Assembly (NCBI GenBank): GCA_003990705.1
Contig: AP018318.1
Location: 4,839,501-4,903,500 of the forward strand
Reading direction: 5' to 3'
From: Nostoc sp. HK-01
Lineage (GTDB): Bacteria > Cyanobacteriota > Cyanobacteriia > Cyanobacteriales > Nostocaceae
DNA: 64,000 nucleotides
Of this stretch, positions 54,040 through 62,637 are shown piece after piece (within the stretch, counting starts at the first letter, position 1; the number at the start of each line of letters is the position of its first letter). The position numbers and the translations under genes were made by a program. The notes below the pieces were generated by a model. The model had not been told where the DNA came from. It saw only the letters and a list, made by a program, of their open reading frames with translations, and searched no databases.

Positions 54040-54405
54040 ATGAGCTTAGTGTTAATTATTGACGATGCAGCCTTTTCGCGGAGAATGATTCGCAAGTTTC
54101 TGCAAGCCGATGGTTATGAAATATTAGAAGCAACTAATGGGCGTGAAGGATTAGAAATAGTTCACAAACATCAGCCTAATTGCGTATTGGCTGATTTACT
54201 TATGCCAGATATGAATGGATTTGAATTTCTCCAAGCTTTACAAGATGAAGGGTTAAAAATTCCCACAATTATCATTTCGGCAGATATTCAAGAAGGCGCA
54301 CGCAATCAAAGCTATAACTTAGGAGCGATTAACTTTATCAATAAACCACCAAAAGAACAACAATTGCGCGAAGTGGTTCAGCAAGCTATAAATACAAAGG
54401 AATAA
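54040..54405 (+). CDS. CheY-like single-domain response regulator
   Basis: A 121-residue stand-alone receiver with all key residues: D8, D9, D52 (CVLADLLMPDMNG), the Ser in IIISADIQEG and Lys in INKPPKEQQL. It probably carries the output of CheA at 51240-53411 to a motor or pilus. It lies seven bases before a CheC-family phosphatase on the same strand, an arrangement that fits signal production followed by removal. Divergent from cheA with the IS1 fragment between. Confidence 0.93.
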   Translation: MSLVLIIDDAAFSRRMIRKFLQADGYEILEATNGREGLEIVHKHQPNCVLADLLMPDMNGFEFLQALQDEGLKIPTIIISADIQEGARNQSYNLGAINFINKPPKEQQLREVVQQAINTKE

Positions 54406-54412
54406 ACATCCT

Positions 54413-55018
54413 ATGAATGTGACAGTAGATCAACTAGATGCTTTACAAGAATTAATTAATATTGGAGTTGGTCGAGCCGCCAGTCTACTCAATGAAATGG
54501 TAGATTCTCACATTCGTTTAGAAATTCCCTTTGTCAAAGTCTTGACTGCTACACAAGCTTATCAAGAATTAGCAAACAGATTTCATGATGCTAGTTTATC
54601 ATCTGTCAAGTTGAATTTTACAGGCTCTTTTTATGGGACTGCGGGATTAATTTTCCCGACAGAAAGTGCATCAACATTAGTGGCAGTTCTGACTGGAGAA
54701 GAGGCAGGCTCGGCTGATTTAGATGCAGTTAAAATTGGCACTCTGAGCGAAATAGGCAATATTGTAATTAATGGAGTAATGGGTTCAATTAGTAATGTAT
54801 TAAAGCAACACATGAATTATACAATACCTGTTTATTTAGAAGATAAAATTGACAATTTATTATTATCTAATAATGCCAATGACACAACTAAAATATTACT
54901 GGCACAAGCACGGTTTGCCATTGAACAATTAGAACTGATTGGGGATATTATTTTAATTTTTGAGGTAGGGACATTTGATGCTTTAATTAAAGCGATTAAC
55001 AAAGAAATTGCCGTATAA
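54413..55018 (+). CDS. CheC family CheY-P phosphatase
   Basis: A 201-residue CheC-like protein. The phosphatase signature (D/S)-x3-E-x2-N-x22-P is present twice. The first is D-ALQ-E-LI-N followed by 22 residues and P. The second has E-IG-N and 22 residues to P, with Gly in place of the leading Asp/Ser. Two active-site copies are typical of CheC, whereas CheX and FliY differ. It should dephosphorylate the CheY encoded just upstream (seven-base gap). CheC is common in Gram-positive bacteria and archaea and less usual in cyanobacteria. I recognise the pattern but did not compare lengths against the family. Confidence 0.87.
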   Translation: MNVTVDQLDALQELINIGVGRAASLLNEMVDSHIRLEIPFVKVLTATQAYQELANRFHDASLSSVKLNFTGSFYGTAGLIFPTESASTLVAVLTGEEAGSADLDAVKIGTLSEIGNIVINGVMGSISNVLKQHMNYTIPVYLEDKIDNLLLSNNANDTTKILLAQARFAIEQLELIGDIILIFEVGTFDALIKAINKEIAV

Positions 55019-55183
55019 CATCGCTAAATTATGTGTGCAGAAGCGAAGTGAATTTTTACATCTTTAATTTTATGTTCCCTGTTCCCTACCTCAACGAGTA
55101 ATTTCATAACTCATTTAGGATGGCTATATTATGGGAAAATTTCAATTAGTTTGAACAGCATCAATTAAAAACAGTGTGAGAAG

Positions 55184-56800
55184 ATGAGCAAAATTGAGCA
55201 AGCCCAGGAAAAATTTAGCTTGTTAGACCAAATTCCTTTGGGAGCTTTTGTTCTACATTCAGACCACACCGTTTTATTTTGGAACTGCTGTTTGGAAGAA
55301 TGGACAAAAATCCCCAGACATAATATTTTAGGTAGCTCGATTGATGAGTATTTTCCCCATCTACATCAACCCCGCTATGCTATCCGCTTAAAGCAAATTT
55401 TTGAAGGCGGCCCGCCAACCATCTTTTCTTCACAGTTGCATAAATATGTTATTCCTGTAGCGCTACCACAAGATAAATACCGCATTCAACACACAACAGT
55501 TACTGCTGTACCGTCATTAGATGGAGATGGATTCTATGCACTGTTTTCTATTCAAGATGTGACAGATTTAACCTTTCGCGTGCAACAATACAAGAACTTA
55601 CGAGATCAAGCCTTAGCTGTAGCTGAAGAACGCCAAAAAGCTAAAGAAGCCGCCGAAACCGCAAACCGCATCAAAGATGAATTTCTCGCGATAGTTTCTC
55701 ATGAACTGCGATCGCCCCTGCATCCGATTTTAGGCTGGGCAAAGTTATTACGGAAACGCAACTTAAACGAAGCCGCCAGCGATCGCGCCTTAGAGACAAT
55801 TGAACGGAATGCAGAGTTGCAGGTACAATTGATTGATGATTTATTAGATATCTCTCGGATTCTGCGCGGTAAGTTATCACTGAATCTAGAAAATGTTAAT
55901 CTCATTTCTACAATTGAATCTGCCTTAGAAACAGTGCAATTAGCCGCAGAAGCCAAATCAATTCAAATTCAACTGCATCTTGATGCCACAATTGGGCAGG
56001 TAAAAGGTGATAGCGGTCGCTTACAACAAGTTGTGTGGAATTTGCTATCTAACGCCGTCAAATTTACTCCAGATGGTGGACAGGTGACTGTTGACTTAAA
56101 ACAGATTGACTCGCAAGTCCAAATCCAAATCCAGGATACAGGTAAGGGTATTAGTCCAGAGTTTTTGCCTTACGTTTTTGAGTATTTCCGTCAAGCAGAT
56201 AGTAGCATCACCAGGAGATCAGGCGGATTAGGGCTGGGTTTAGCCATTGTTCGCCAGCTAGTAGAGTTACATGGTGGTAGAGTTTGGGCAGAAAGTCCTG
56301 GAGAAGAGCAAGGCGCAACATTTACAGTTTGCTTACCAGCCCAGCCACAAAATCGAGAGTTAGCCACAGAAGAAACTAAAATACCTGGAAATTCCTATCC
56401 ATTAGCCATGCTTTCTCTACCTTTAGAAGGCATCAAGGTATTAGTGGTAGATGATGATGCGGATACACGAGAGTTTCTGGCATTTTTCTTAGAACAGCAA
56501 GGAGCAATTGTCACCGCAGCACATTCCGCCCATGCAGCCCTTGAATCAATAGCACAGTCCCTGCCAGATTTACTGTTAAGTGATTTGGGTATGCCCGATG
56601 TTGATGGCTATGCTTTAATTCGCAAACTGCGATCGCTACCTAATCATCAAGGTGGGCAAATTCCCGCCATCGCCCTGACTGCTTACGCCGCTGAGACAAC
56701 ACAACAGCTAGTTTTCGCCGCCGGATTTCAACTGCATATTGCCAAACCTGCTGATCCGGTAAAATTAATTGCTGCCATTGCTGGACTTATTCAAAAATAA
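55184..56800 (+). CDS. Hybrid histidine kinase PAS-HisKA-HATPase-REC
   Basis: A 538-residue soluble protein. A PAS domain (about 10-130; IPLGAFVLHSDHTVLFWNCC) is followed by HisKA (LAIVSHELRSPLHPILGWAKLL) and an ATPase domain (N-box WNLLSNAVKFTPD, G1 DTGKGI, G2 GLGLGLAIV). The C-terminal receiver (about 415-535) has LLLSDLGMPDVDG and KPADP. The helix before HisKA (AEERQKAKEAAETANRIKDEF) is a standard signal helix. It lies 165 bases after the CheC gene and may be in the same transcript, linking a PAS-sensed cue to the chemosensory system. Alternatively it is independent. A bidirectional terminator begins right at its stop. Confidence 0.92.
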   Translation: MSKIEQAQEKFSLLDQIPLGAFVLHSDHTVLFWNCCLEEWTKIPRHNILGSSIDEYFPHLHQPRYAIRLKQIFEGGPPTIFSSQLHKYVIPVALPQDKYRIQHTTVTAVPSLDGDGFYALFSIQDVTDLTFRVQQYKNLRDQALAVAEERQKAKEAAETANRIKDEFLAIVSHELRSPLHPILGWAKLLRKRNLNEAASDRALETIERNAELQVQLIDDLLDISRILRGKLSLNLENVNLISTIESALETVQLAAEAKSIQIQLHLDATIGQVKGDSGRLQQVVWNLLSNAVKFTPDGGQVTVDLKQIDSQVQIQIQDTGKGISPEFLPYVFEYFRQADSSITRRSGGLGLGLAIVRQLVELHGGRVWAESPGEEQGATFTVCLPAQPQNRELATEETKIPGNSYPLAMLSLPLEGIKVLVVDDDADTREFLAFFLEQQGAIVTAAHSAHAALESIAQSLPDLLLSDLGMPDVDGYALIRKLRSLPNHQGGQIPAIALTAYAAETTQQLVFAAGFQLHIAKPADPVKLIAAIAGLIQK

Positions 56801-56834
56801 AAAGCGATCGCAGTTCCGTGGTAGCGATCGCTTT
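56801..56834. terminator. Bidirectional terminator from inverted HIP1 sites
   Basis: AAAGCGATCGC / GCGATCGCTTT (11 bp, 12-base loop). The minus-strand tail is TTTTTATTTTTG; the plus-strand tail is weaker (TTTAATTTAT). It separates the convergent hybrid kinase and DOMON genes. Confidence 0.7.
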
Positions 56835-56910
56835 AATTTATAGCCTATAAAACCCTGAACAAAGTAATCGATTACTAAAATTGTATTTTTACTAGTTTAA
56901 TTCTGACTGC

Positions 56911-56942
56911 GGGGTTCACCCCTTGAGGGGTTTGACCCCTCA
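56911..56942. repeat. Tandem GGGGT/ACCCC hairpins
   Basis: GGGGT-TC-ACCCC is followed directly by TGAGGGGT-TTG-ACCCCTCA. The two perfect hairpins lie side by side, 32 bases before the DOMON gene end. The form matches other short palindromic repeats of Nostocales. Confidence 0.6.
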
Positions 56943-56973
56943 TAGTACTTGGTAATTTCTTTCTGTGTCTAAT

Positions 56974-57513
56974 TCATAACCGAATTAAAAAACTATCCCG
57001 CAAGTGAAAATCCGCTTCAGCACCTGTATGAGCTAATGCCCAGTAAGATATTTGATGGTTTTTTTGTTTCACCACAGTCGTAATTGCGACATCAATCGCT
57101 GGCTCTGATGGCACAATTTTAGTCAAATCTACATCTAAAATCAGGTTGAAAATATCATCCTGATATTCGACACAGAACGGCAGAGTTGTCAAAGCTGTTT
57201 CTGTTTGCATTCCTTGACGATAGCCATCAAAACGATATACATTCCAATGTCCAGCGGGGGAAAGGTTAAATTCCCAATAGTGTTTTGAGTCTTTAATTCC
57301 CACAAAGAACTCAAAGCAGGTATCTTCCCAGAGAGCATCTTTTCGGGTTGGTGTATCTGATGGTGAAGCAATGATAATTTCTGTTAAATTGCCGACTAGG
57401 TTGTAATTAATAGTAAGTTTATGATCATTTCGGGCGATATTACCTATAATTTGCACATCCGGTAGCAAATTGTCAGATTTAAAAGGTTGCAAAGTGAATT
57501 TCTGCTCGTTCAT
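56974..57513 (-). CDS. DOMON-like domain protein
   Basis: A 179-residue protein forming a single beta sandwich like family-9 carbohydrate-binding modules and DOMON domains. The ligand-pocket signature is visible: DALWEDTCFEFFVGIKDSKHYWEFNLSPAGHW (about 58-90, written here as DALWEDTCFEFF, then YWEFNLSPAGHW). No signal peptide is present, so it works in the cytoplasm. DOMON domains bind sugars or haem. Its start overlaps the stop of the kinase-like gene at 57510 by four bases, so the pair is coupled. A joint role in sugar or amino-sugar handling is suggested by that partner. Function otherwise unknown. Confidence 0.82.
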   Translation of the reverse strand: MNEQKFTLQPFKSDNLLPDVQIIGNIARNDHKLTINYNLVGNLTEIIIASPSDTPTRKDALWEDTCFEFFVGIKDSKHYWEFNLSPAGHWNVYRFDGYRQGMQTETALTTLPFCVEYQDDIFNLILDVDLTKIVPSEPAIDVAITTVVKQKNHQISYWALAHTGAEADFHLRDSFLIRL

Positions 57514-58628
57514 TGCATATCCTGAATAATTTTGCGAATCTGGCTTGCTTGGGCTTCGATACTTTCGGTGAGTTTAAACTGAACGATCGCCCGTGCTAAA
57601 TTATGTTCTGGGTACTTGACTTTAAAGTAAACATTCCCAGCTAAGTAATCGGTAAAAAATCGCAATCCTAATTCAAAAGCAATCAAACGAATGCCATCGT
57701 ACATATAGGCATAATCATTCTCCGTGAGAAATGCTTTTGCTACTGTCAAATAACCTTGTAAAATTCCCTGACATAAATCCGTATCAAAATAAACACTATC
57801 CCACTGCTCAGTTTCTTCCCCAGCCGGATTGCAACCAGAACGTAAACAGTCACCAATGTCGTAATGTACCAAACCTGGCTTCACAGTATCCAAGTCAATC
57901 ATGCTAACAGCCTTTTGAGTTGCCGTATCAAACAGCACATTGTTAATTTTAGGATCGCCGTGCATTAAGCGTAATGGTAATTGGCCTTGAGCTTTGGCAT
58001 TTTCGAGGATATGTGCAGAAGTGGTGCGATCGCTGACGAACTGCAAGCAATAATTAACTTCAGGCGATGATTGCGGCGTGGTGTTTGCTAAAACTTCTTG
58101 ATAATCATGCAGGTAAAGCGGCGTAATATGGAAACCTGCCAGAGTATCGGCAAATTTTTCTGGTGATAAATCGCTGATCAAATTGTGAAACATCCCCAAC
58201 GCATAGCCAATTTCTGTGGAGTATCCGATATTTGGCATCGTATCAAACGACTGTGAGTCGGGAATAAAGCTAATTGCTCGCCAAAAAGAGCCATTAGCAT
58301 CAATGCAATAATCTTGAGCATCCTTAGTTGACAACACCCGTGGTAATTCCCAGCGACGGTTGAGGGGTGTATTTTGCAAACGCTGATAAACATGATCGCT
58401 CAAAATTCGCATATTCCGCATAATCAGTTGCGGTTGGCGAAATACTTGGGTATTGATGCGTTGTAAGACAAAATGCTGTGCTGTTGCAGCATCTAGAGTC
58501 ACCAAAAAAGTGTCATTGATATTACCGCTGCCAAATGTTGCCACACTCTTAACGTTACCCTGAATGACAAATTGCTCGGCAGTGACAACTAAATTCTCCG
58601 CACTCTGCTGACTAATAACTGTTGCCAT
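57510..58628 (-). CDS. APH-fold sugar kinase (N-acetylhexosamine 1-kinase-like)
   Basis: A 372-residue protein of the aminoglycoside phosphotransferase/choline kinase fold. Visible motifs are the nucleotide loop near 35-50 (FGSGNINDTFLV), the catalytic Brenner motif LMHGDPKINNVLFD (HGD-x4-N) and the metal Asp in MIDLDTVKPGLVHYDIGDCLR. The QRINTQVFRQP start and the overall pattern fit the NahK-like group, which phosphorylates N-acetylhexosamines. The substrate cannot be proved. The DOMON gene follows with a four-base overlap (ATGA). The enzyme may thus phosphorylate a sugar that the DOMON protein binds. Confidence 0.85.
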   Translation of the reverse strand: MATVISQQSAENLVVTAEQFVIQGNVKSVATFGSGNINDTFLVTLDAATAQHFVLQRINTQVFRQPQLIMRNMRILSDHVYQRLQNTPLNRRWELPRVLSTKDAQDYCIDANGSFWRAISFIPDSQSFDTMPNIGYSTEIGYALGMFHNLISDLSPEKFADTLAGFHITPLYLHDYQEVLANTTPQSSPEVNYCLQFVSDRTTSAHILENAKAQGQLPLRLMHGDPKINNVLFDTATQKAVSMIDLDTVKPGLVHYDIGDCLRSGCNPAGEETEQWDSVYFDTDLCQGILQGYLTVAKAFLTENDYAYMYDGIRLIAFELGLRFFTDYLAGNVYFKVKYPEHNLARAIVQFKLTESIEAQASQIRKIIQDMQ

Positions 58629-58818
58629 ATTTATTTTTGACTACTCCCCACACAAAATACACAAAAGCAATAGCAGAAATGTTAACTCAAGTGTTGGTTT
58701 TAGAATATATAAATGTGTTGCAACTGTAAATTTTTACACACTTTTGTGAGAAGTCTGTAATCTAGCTTTTACTGATAAGTTAAATAGAAAGATGCAGTTA
58801 TCAGAAAGAGGCACTTAT

Positions 58819-58965
58819 ATGAGCAGCGAACTCAGTACAACTGCCAGACACTACAGTTACAACCTAGCATCATTAAGCTTTAGGAACTTTGAGGATCATT
58901 TTAAGTCTAACGACCTGGACAGAAAACTTTACGTAAAATTCCGCAATTGTCACCAGGACAATTGA
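58819..58965 (+). CDS. 48-residue hydrophilic protein, unknown
   Basis: A short ORF with AAGAGG about eight bases before the ATG. The product MSSELSTTARHYSYNLASLS is followed by FRNFEDHFKSNDLDRKLYVK and FRNCHQDN. It is charged, soluble and without repeats. I do not recognise it. Two more short features lie nearby on the same strand (59079-59258 and the dioxygenase at 59558), so a shared transcript is possible. Support is the ribosome site and normal composition. Confidence 0.5.
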   Translation: MSSELSTTARHYSYNLASLSFRNFEDHFKSNDLDRKLYVKFRNCHQDN

Positions 58966-59078
58966 ATACTTATCATGTCATCTTTAACTAGAAAATCAGT
59001 AAGTGGCGATTTCTAGTAAAAATTTCCACTACTGCTATAACGCGATCGCTTATATATATTTCCTTTGTTCCTCATACT

Positions 59079-59258
59079 ATGGCAGAAAAACACACCAAAA
59101 TTAAATTTCCCCTTTGGCAGTATCTCAACCAACCCTTATTTAGCCGTGATTCTCAATTAGAATTAAATCCCCAGCGATTCGCCCATAGCTGGCGGATTGG
59201 ATTGCTCAAAAGGTGTTGGCATAAAGAATGCGATGCCAAGGGACATCAACAATCATAA
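59079..59258 (+). CDS. 59-residue basic small protein, unknown
   Basis: An unbroken ORF just below the usual length cut-off. The product begins MAEKHTKIKFPLWQYLNQPL, continues FSRDSQLELNPQRFAHSWRI and ends GLLKRCWHKECDAKGHQQS. It is rich in Trp, His and Lys/Arg. The pattern FPLWxYLNQPLFxRD...LNP..F...WRIG.L+R.W reminds me of short conserved proteins in Nostocales, but I cannot name a family. There is no membrane helix and no clear ribosome site. It ends 300 bases before the dioxygenase gene. Confidence 0.55.
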   Translation: MAEKHTKIKFPLWQYLNQPLFSRDSQLELNPQRFAHSWRIGLLKRCWHKECDAKGHQQS

Positions 59259-59399
59259 ATTTAAATAATAAGTATATATTCTGAGGGTAGCTATTTACTC
59301 AAAGTATCAACGCTGAGGCAATTATCAATATTTCATAGGTTTGCATTTGTAGGTTTTATTGAGATATATCTACTTTTGTCAAAAATCTATTAATTTTTG

Positions 59400-59430
59400 T
59401 AGGGTGCGCTAACACTGTTAACGCACCCTA
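59400..59430. repeat. TAGGGTGCG palindrome
   Basis: TAGGGTGCG / CGCACCCTA (9 bp) encloses a second small stem TAAC / GTTA. It is a commonly dispersed palindrome in Nostocales. The plus-strand tail is TTTACTT, so it may also act as a terminator for the short genes upstream. Confidence 0.7.
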
Positions 59431-59557
59431 TTTACTTAAGTAGTGCTGATCCAAACCTACTGAACACCTTGTTCTACCTCACTAAAACGAGAAAAGCTAT
59501 ATTGTCATCATTAGATTAAGTAGTCTGGTAAATTCACAGAGTTTCATAAACAACATT

Positions 59558-60946
59558 ATGAGCCAAACATTGGTGAATCCATATCTCGATGGCAACTTTG
59601 CGCCAGTTCAAGCAGAAATTACGGCGGAAAACCTGCAAGTAATTGGTGAACTCCCGCCTGAACTGTCAGGAATGTTTGTACGGAATGGCCCTAACCCTCA
59701 ATACTCCCCCATTGGTCAGTATCACTGGTTTGATGGTGATGGGATGCTCCACGGTGTGAGAATTAGTGAGGGTAAAGCTGTTTATCGTAACCGCTATGTG
59801 CAGACACAAAAATGGCAAGCAGAACATGACGCAGGTAAAGCGATTTTAACTGGCTTGCTAGAACCACCCCAGGCTGTTCATCCTCCGATATCGAGAAATG
59901 CTGCCAATACAGCCTTAGTTTGGCATGACGGGCAGTTATTAGCCGTGTGGGAAGCTGGTGCGCCTCATGCAATTCAGGTTCCTGAGTTAAAGACAATTGG
60001 TGAGTACACATATAACGGCAAACTAACGTCTGCTTTCACTGCCCATCCCAAAGTAGACCCAATTACGGGTGAAATGGTATTCTTTGGCTATTCATTTATG
60101 CCGCCATATTTGCAATACGGCATAGTTTCCGCCGCAGGTGAGTTGTTATCGACTGTACCCATTGAAATTCCAGCACCTGTGATGATGCACGATTTCGCCA
60201 TCACAGAAAATTACACCATTTTTATGGATTTACCCCTGACTATTCGCCCAGAACGGATACAACAAAGAAAACCAATGATCATGTTTGAGTGCGATCGCCC
60301 CAGTCGTTTTGGCATTCTCCCACGTCATGGCGATAACAGCAATATTCGCTGGTTTGAGAGTCCGGCTTGCTATGTGTTTCATACTCTGAACGCCTATGAA
60401 CAAGGTGATGAAGTCGTTCTCATAGCCTGTCGGATGAGTTCTACTTCAGTGTTAGGTTTTAATGGTACTGAAGACCCAGATGCTAACATTCCCCGACTAC
60501 ATCAATGGCGGTTTAACCTAAATACCGGGGCTGTGTCTGAGTCTAGGTTAGATGATCACGCCGGGGAATTTCCTCGCGTTAACGAGAATTTCTTAGGGCG
60601 ACAAACTCGCTATGGCTATGTTAATAAAAGCGCAGCTACTCCCGTACCGTTGTTTGAAGGCGTAATGAAATACGATTTTCAGAATGGTACATCTCAAATT
60701 AATATATTTGGGCAAGGACGTTATGGCGGGGAGTCTGTATTTGCACCACGTCCCAAAGCAACGGCTGAAGATGATGGTTGGTTAATGACTTTTGTTCACG
60801 ATGAGACAGCCAATACTTCGGAATTGTTGGTGATGAATGCTCAAGATATTACGGCTGAACCTGTGGCGCGGGTGTTAATTCCCCAACGTGTCCCTTATGG
60901 GTTCCATGCTGCTTGGGTGACTGAAAAACAGTTGCAGGGATTTTAG
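59558..60946 (+). CDS. Carotenoid cleavage dioxygenase
   Basis: A 462-residue non-haem iron enzyme of the carotenoid oxygenase family, which cuts carotenoids or apocarotenoids to give aldehydes. The seven-bladed propeller holds iron with four histidines, and all four are seen: AHPKVDPITGEM, MMHDFAITENY, YVFHTLNAYEQGDEV and YGFHAAWV. The N-terminal signature GMFVRNGPNPQY is also typical. There is no signal peptide. Nostoc has several paralogues with different substrates, and this sequence does not tell which. It is a single gene with its own terminator (60953-60978). Confidence 0.94.
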   Translation: MSQTLVNPYLDGNFAPVQAEITAENLQVIGELPPELSGMFVRNGPNPQYSPIGQYHWFDGDGMLHGVRISEGKAVYRNRYVQTQKWQAEHDAGKAILTGLLEPPQAVHPPISRNAANTALVWHDGQLLAVWEAGAPHAIQVPELKTIGEYTYNGKLTSAFTAHPKVDPITGEMVFFGYSFMPPYLQYGIVSAAGELLSTVPIEIPAPVMMHDFAITENYTIFMDLPLTIRPERIQQRKPMIMFECDRPSRFGILPRHGDNSNIRWFESPACYVFHTLNAYEQGDEVVLIACRMSSTSVLGFNGTEDPDANIPRLHQWRFNLNTGAVSESRLDDHAGEFPRVNENFLGRQTRYGYVNKSAATPVPLFEGVMKYDFQNGTSQINIFGQGRYGGESVFAPRPKATAEDDGWLMTFVHDETANTSELLVMNAQDITAEPVARVLIPQRVPYGFHAAWVTEKQLQGF

Positions 60947-60952
60947 CTAATT

Positions 60953-60978
60953 GGGCGGGGCTACCCGCCCTTAATTTT
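60953..60978 (+). terminator. Intrinsic terminator of the dioxygenase gene
   Basis: GGGCGGG / CCCGCCC (7 bp, four-base loop) begins seven bases past the stop and is followed by TTAATTTT. Confidence 0.75.
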
Positions 60979-61024
60979 GCCCATCAGTTGTGAGTTCGAC
61001 AAGTCTTTTTTGACCTCTCCCCCA

Positions 61025-61143
61025 ACCCCTCTGTCTTGAAAAGTTTTGCGCCGGGAAACCCGGACGCGCAACGCCAGTTGCTTTATGCCGGGGAACCCGT
61101 CCAACGCACTGGCTCAACTTTTCGCTCCGACGCGGAGAGGGGT
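61025..61143. repeat. Nested dispersed repeat with inverted ends
   Basis: Outer ends ACCCCTCT / AGAGGGGT are a perfect 8-bp inverted pair. The inside (GAAAAGTT...AACTTTTC, GCCGGGAAACCCGG, GTCCAACGCACTGGCTC) is a second repeat type, matching parts of 20884-20965 and 43598-43638. This again shows one repeat inside another. Confidence 0.65.
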
Positions 61144-61263
61144 GTATAGAGTATGAGATATCAACGAGAAATTAAGGTTTTGTAGCAGGAGGTAGGAGGA
61201 AAAGGCTTACTATTCCTGGAATTCACGCGCATCCGTTTGTCCTAACTGACTACCGTTTTAAAG

Positions 61264-61303
61264 CCTCTCTCCTTGCAGGGGAGAGGTTTGGAGAGGGGTT
61301 TTT
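61264..61303. repeat. Hairpin repeat with T-run
   Basis: CCTCTC-T-CC-TTGCA-GG-G-GAGAGG forms a stem, followed by GGAGAGGGGTTTTTTAAA. It matches the CTCTCC/GGAGAG background of the preceding repeat. It could end a plus-strand transcript upstream of coaR. Confidence 0.5.
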
Positions 61304-61527
61304 TAAATCTGTCGAACTCACGTTAAGTTACGCGATGTGCAACTTATTTTTGAAACCCGACTTCCATTTCTTTCCCCGCAACGAGGAGAGGCTTTGATTC
61401 TTGCTTCACTTCCCTTGTAGGGAATGGTTTAGCGGTTAGGTTTGAGAAAAAGTTGTACACGGCGTTAAGTTCTCTGGGGATGGACTAGAAAGTTTATCCT
61501 ACAAGAGAAAGGTTGTATTACACTTAC

Positions 61528-62637
61528 ATGAAAACTTGTGACTTGACAATTAAAGAACTCACAGAAGCTGTGGGAGGTGGGATAACTCCCCGGATGGTAC
61601 GACATTATCATCAATTGGGGCTATTGCCGCAACCAGTGCGATCGCCCAGTAACTATCGTCTTTACACTGAACAAGATGTGATTCGGCTGCAAAGAATTGT
61701 GGCGCTGAAGCAGCAAGGGTTCCAACTCAACCACATCCGCAATATTTTGGAGACAGAACCAGAAACCGAAAATCTCACCGCGCAATTGCAACAACAGTAT
61801 TGGGCTATTATGCAGCAAATTGCCCAACTGCGACAAACCGCCTCAGCCTTAGAAGGATTATTAGGACGCGATCGCCATTGTCAAATTATGCAGGCGGAAG
61901 TCCTCGCCCAACTGAAATTGTTAGAAGTCGAAACCCAAATTGGCTTAGGTGGACTGGAACAACTTTGGAGTGGTTTAGATGCCGAGGTACATACCCACTC
62001 AGAAGCATTTGCCGAATCGTTACAACGTTTGCTACCTGATTTATCTCACCGTTCGGAGATTGAACAACACCTAATTTACCAGTTGATTTTAGCCTGTGGT
62101 GATGTGAGTTTAGCATCCTTTGTGAGAGTGCATGGTGGTGCGATCGCGGCTAGTCGTCAAGCCTTATCTGCCAGTTGTGAGATTTTGGTTGATATTCCTA
62201 CCGTTGCAGCGGCTGTAGATCAAACTAGATTAGCTCATTTGGGTTGTCGCGTCACGACTTTAATTAATAACCCCCACATCACCACCGCCACAGAGGCCGA
62301 ACAGGAATTCTGGCAACATCAAGAATGGCAAGAAAAATTACAGCAAGTTGCCAATGGCTGCATTTTAGTCATTGGTTATGCACCGTCGGTTCTCCTCGCC
62401 GCCTGTACCGCCATCAAAGAGCAAAAAATTCAACCAGCCCTAGTGATTGGAATGCCTATCGGCTTTAGTCATGCTCCCGCCGCTAAACGCCAACTTCTGC
62501 AACTAGAAATTCCGGCCATTACCATTGAAGGCACTTTGGGTGGTGGTTTACTGGCTGCAACTACCCTGAATGCTTTGGTTGAGTCTTTAATTGAGAAGCC
62601 TGATTGTCATTGTTATTTATTAGGCAGTGAAGAGTAG
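61528..62637 (+). CDS. coaR: CoaR-type cobalt-responsive MerR regulator (MerR-precorrin isomerase fusion)
   Basis: From ATG 61528 the protein has 369 residues (a TTG at 61513 is an alternative). A MerR DNA-binding domain (about 5-75: LTIKELTEAVGGGITPRMVR, HYHQLGLLP, NYRLYTEQDVIRL) and a dimerisation helix lead to a precorrin-8X methylmutase-like domain (about 170-360: HGGAIAASRQAL, GMPIGFSHAPAAKRQLL, TLGGGLLAATTLNAL). The tail carries C360-H361-C362. The same fusion and a C-terminal Cys-His-Cys define Synechocystis CoaR, which activates a cobalt-exporting ATPase. No exporter is visible next to it here. The upstream 0.6 kb is full of repeats, and no MerR-type 19-bp promoter dyad could be confirmed. 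Confidence 0.9.
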   Translation: MKTCDLTIKELTEAVGGGITPRMVRHYHQLGLLPQPVRSPSNYRLYTEQDVIRLQRIVALKQQGFQLNHIRNILETEPETENLTAQLQQQYWAIMQQIAQLRQTASALEGLLGRDRHCQIMQAEVLAQLKLLEVETQIGLGGLEQLWSGLDAEVHTHSEAFAESLQRLLPDLSHRSEIEQHLIYQLILACGDVSLASFVRVHGGAIAASRQALSASCEILVDIPTVAAAVDQTRLAHLGCRVTTLINNPHITTATEAEQEFWQHQEWQEKLQQVANGCILVIGYAPSVLLAACTAIKEQKIQPALVIGMPIGFSHAPAAKRQLLQLEIPAITIEGTLGGGLLAATTLNALVESLIEKPDCHCYLLGSEE

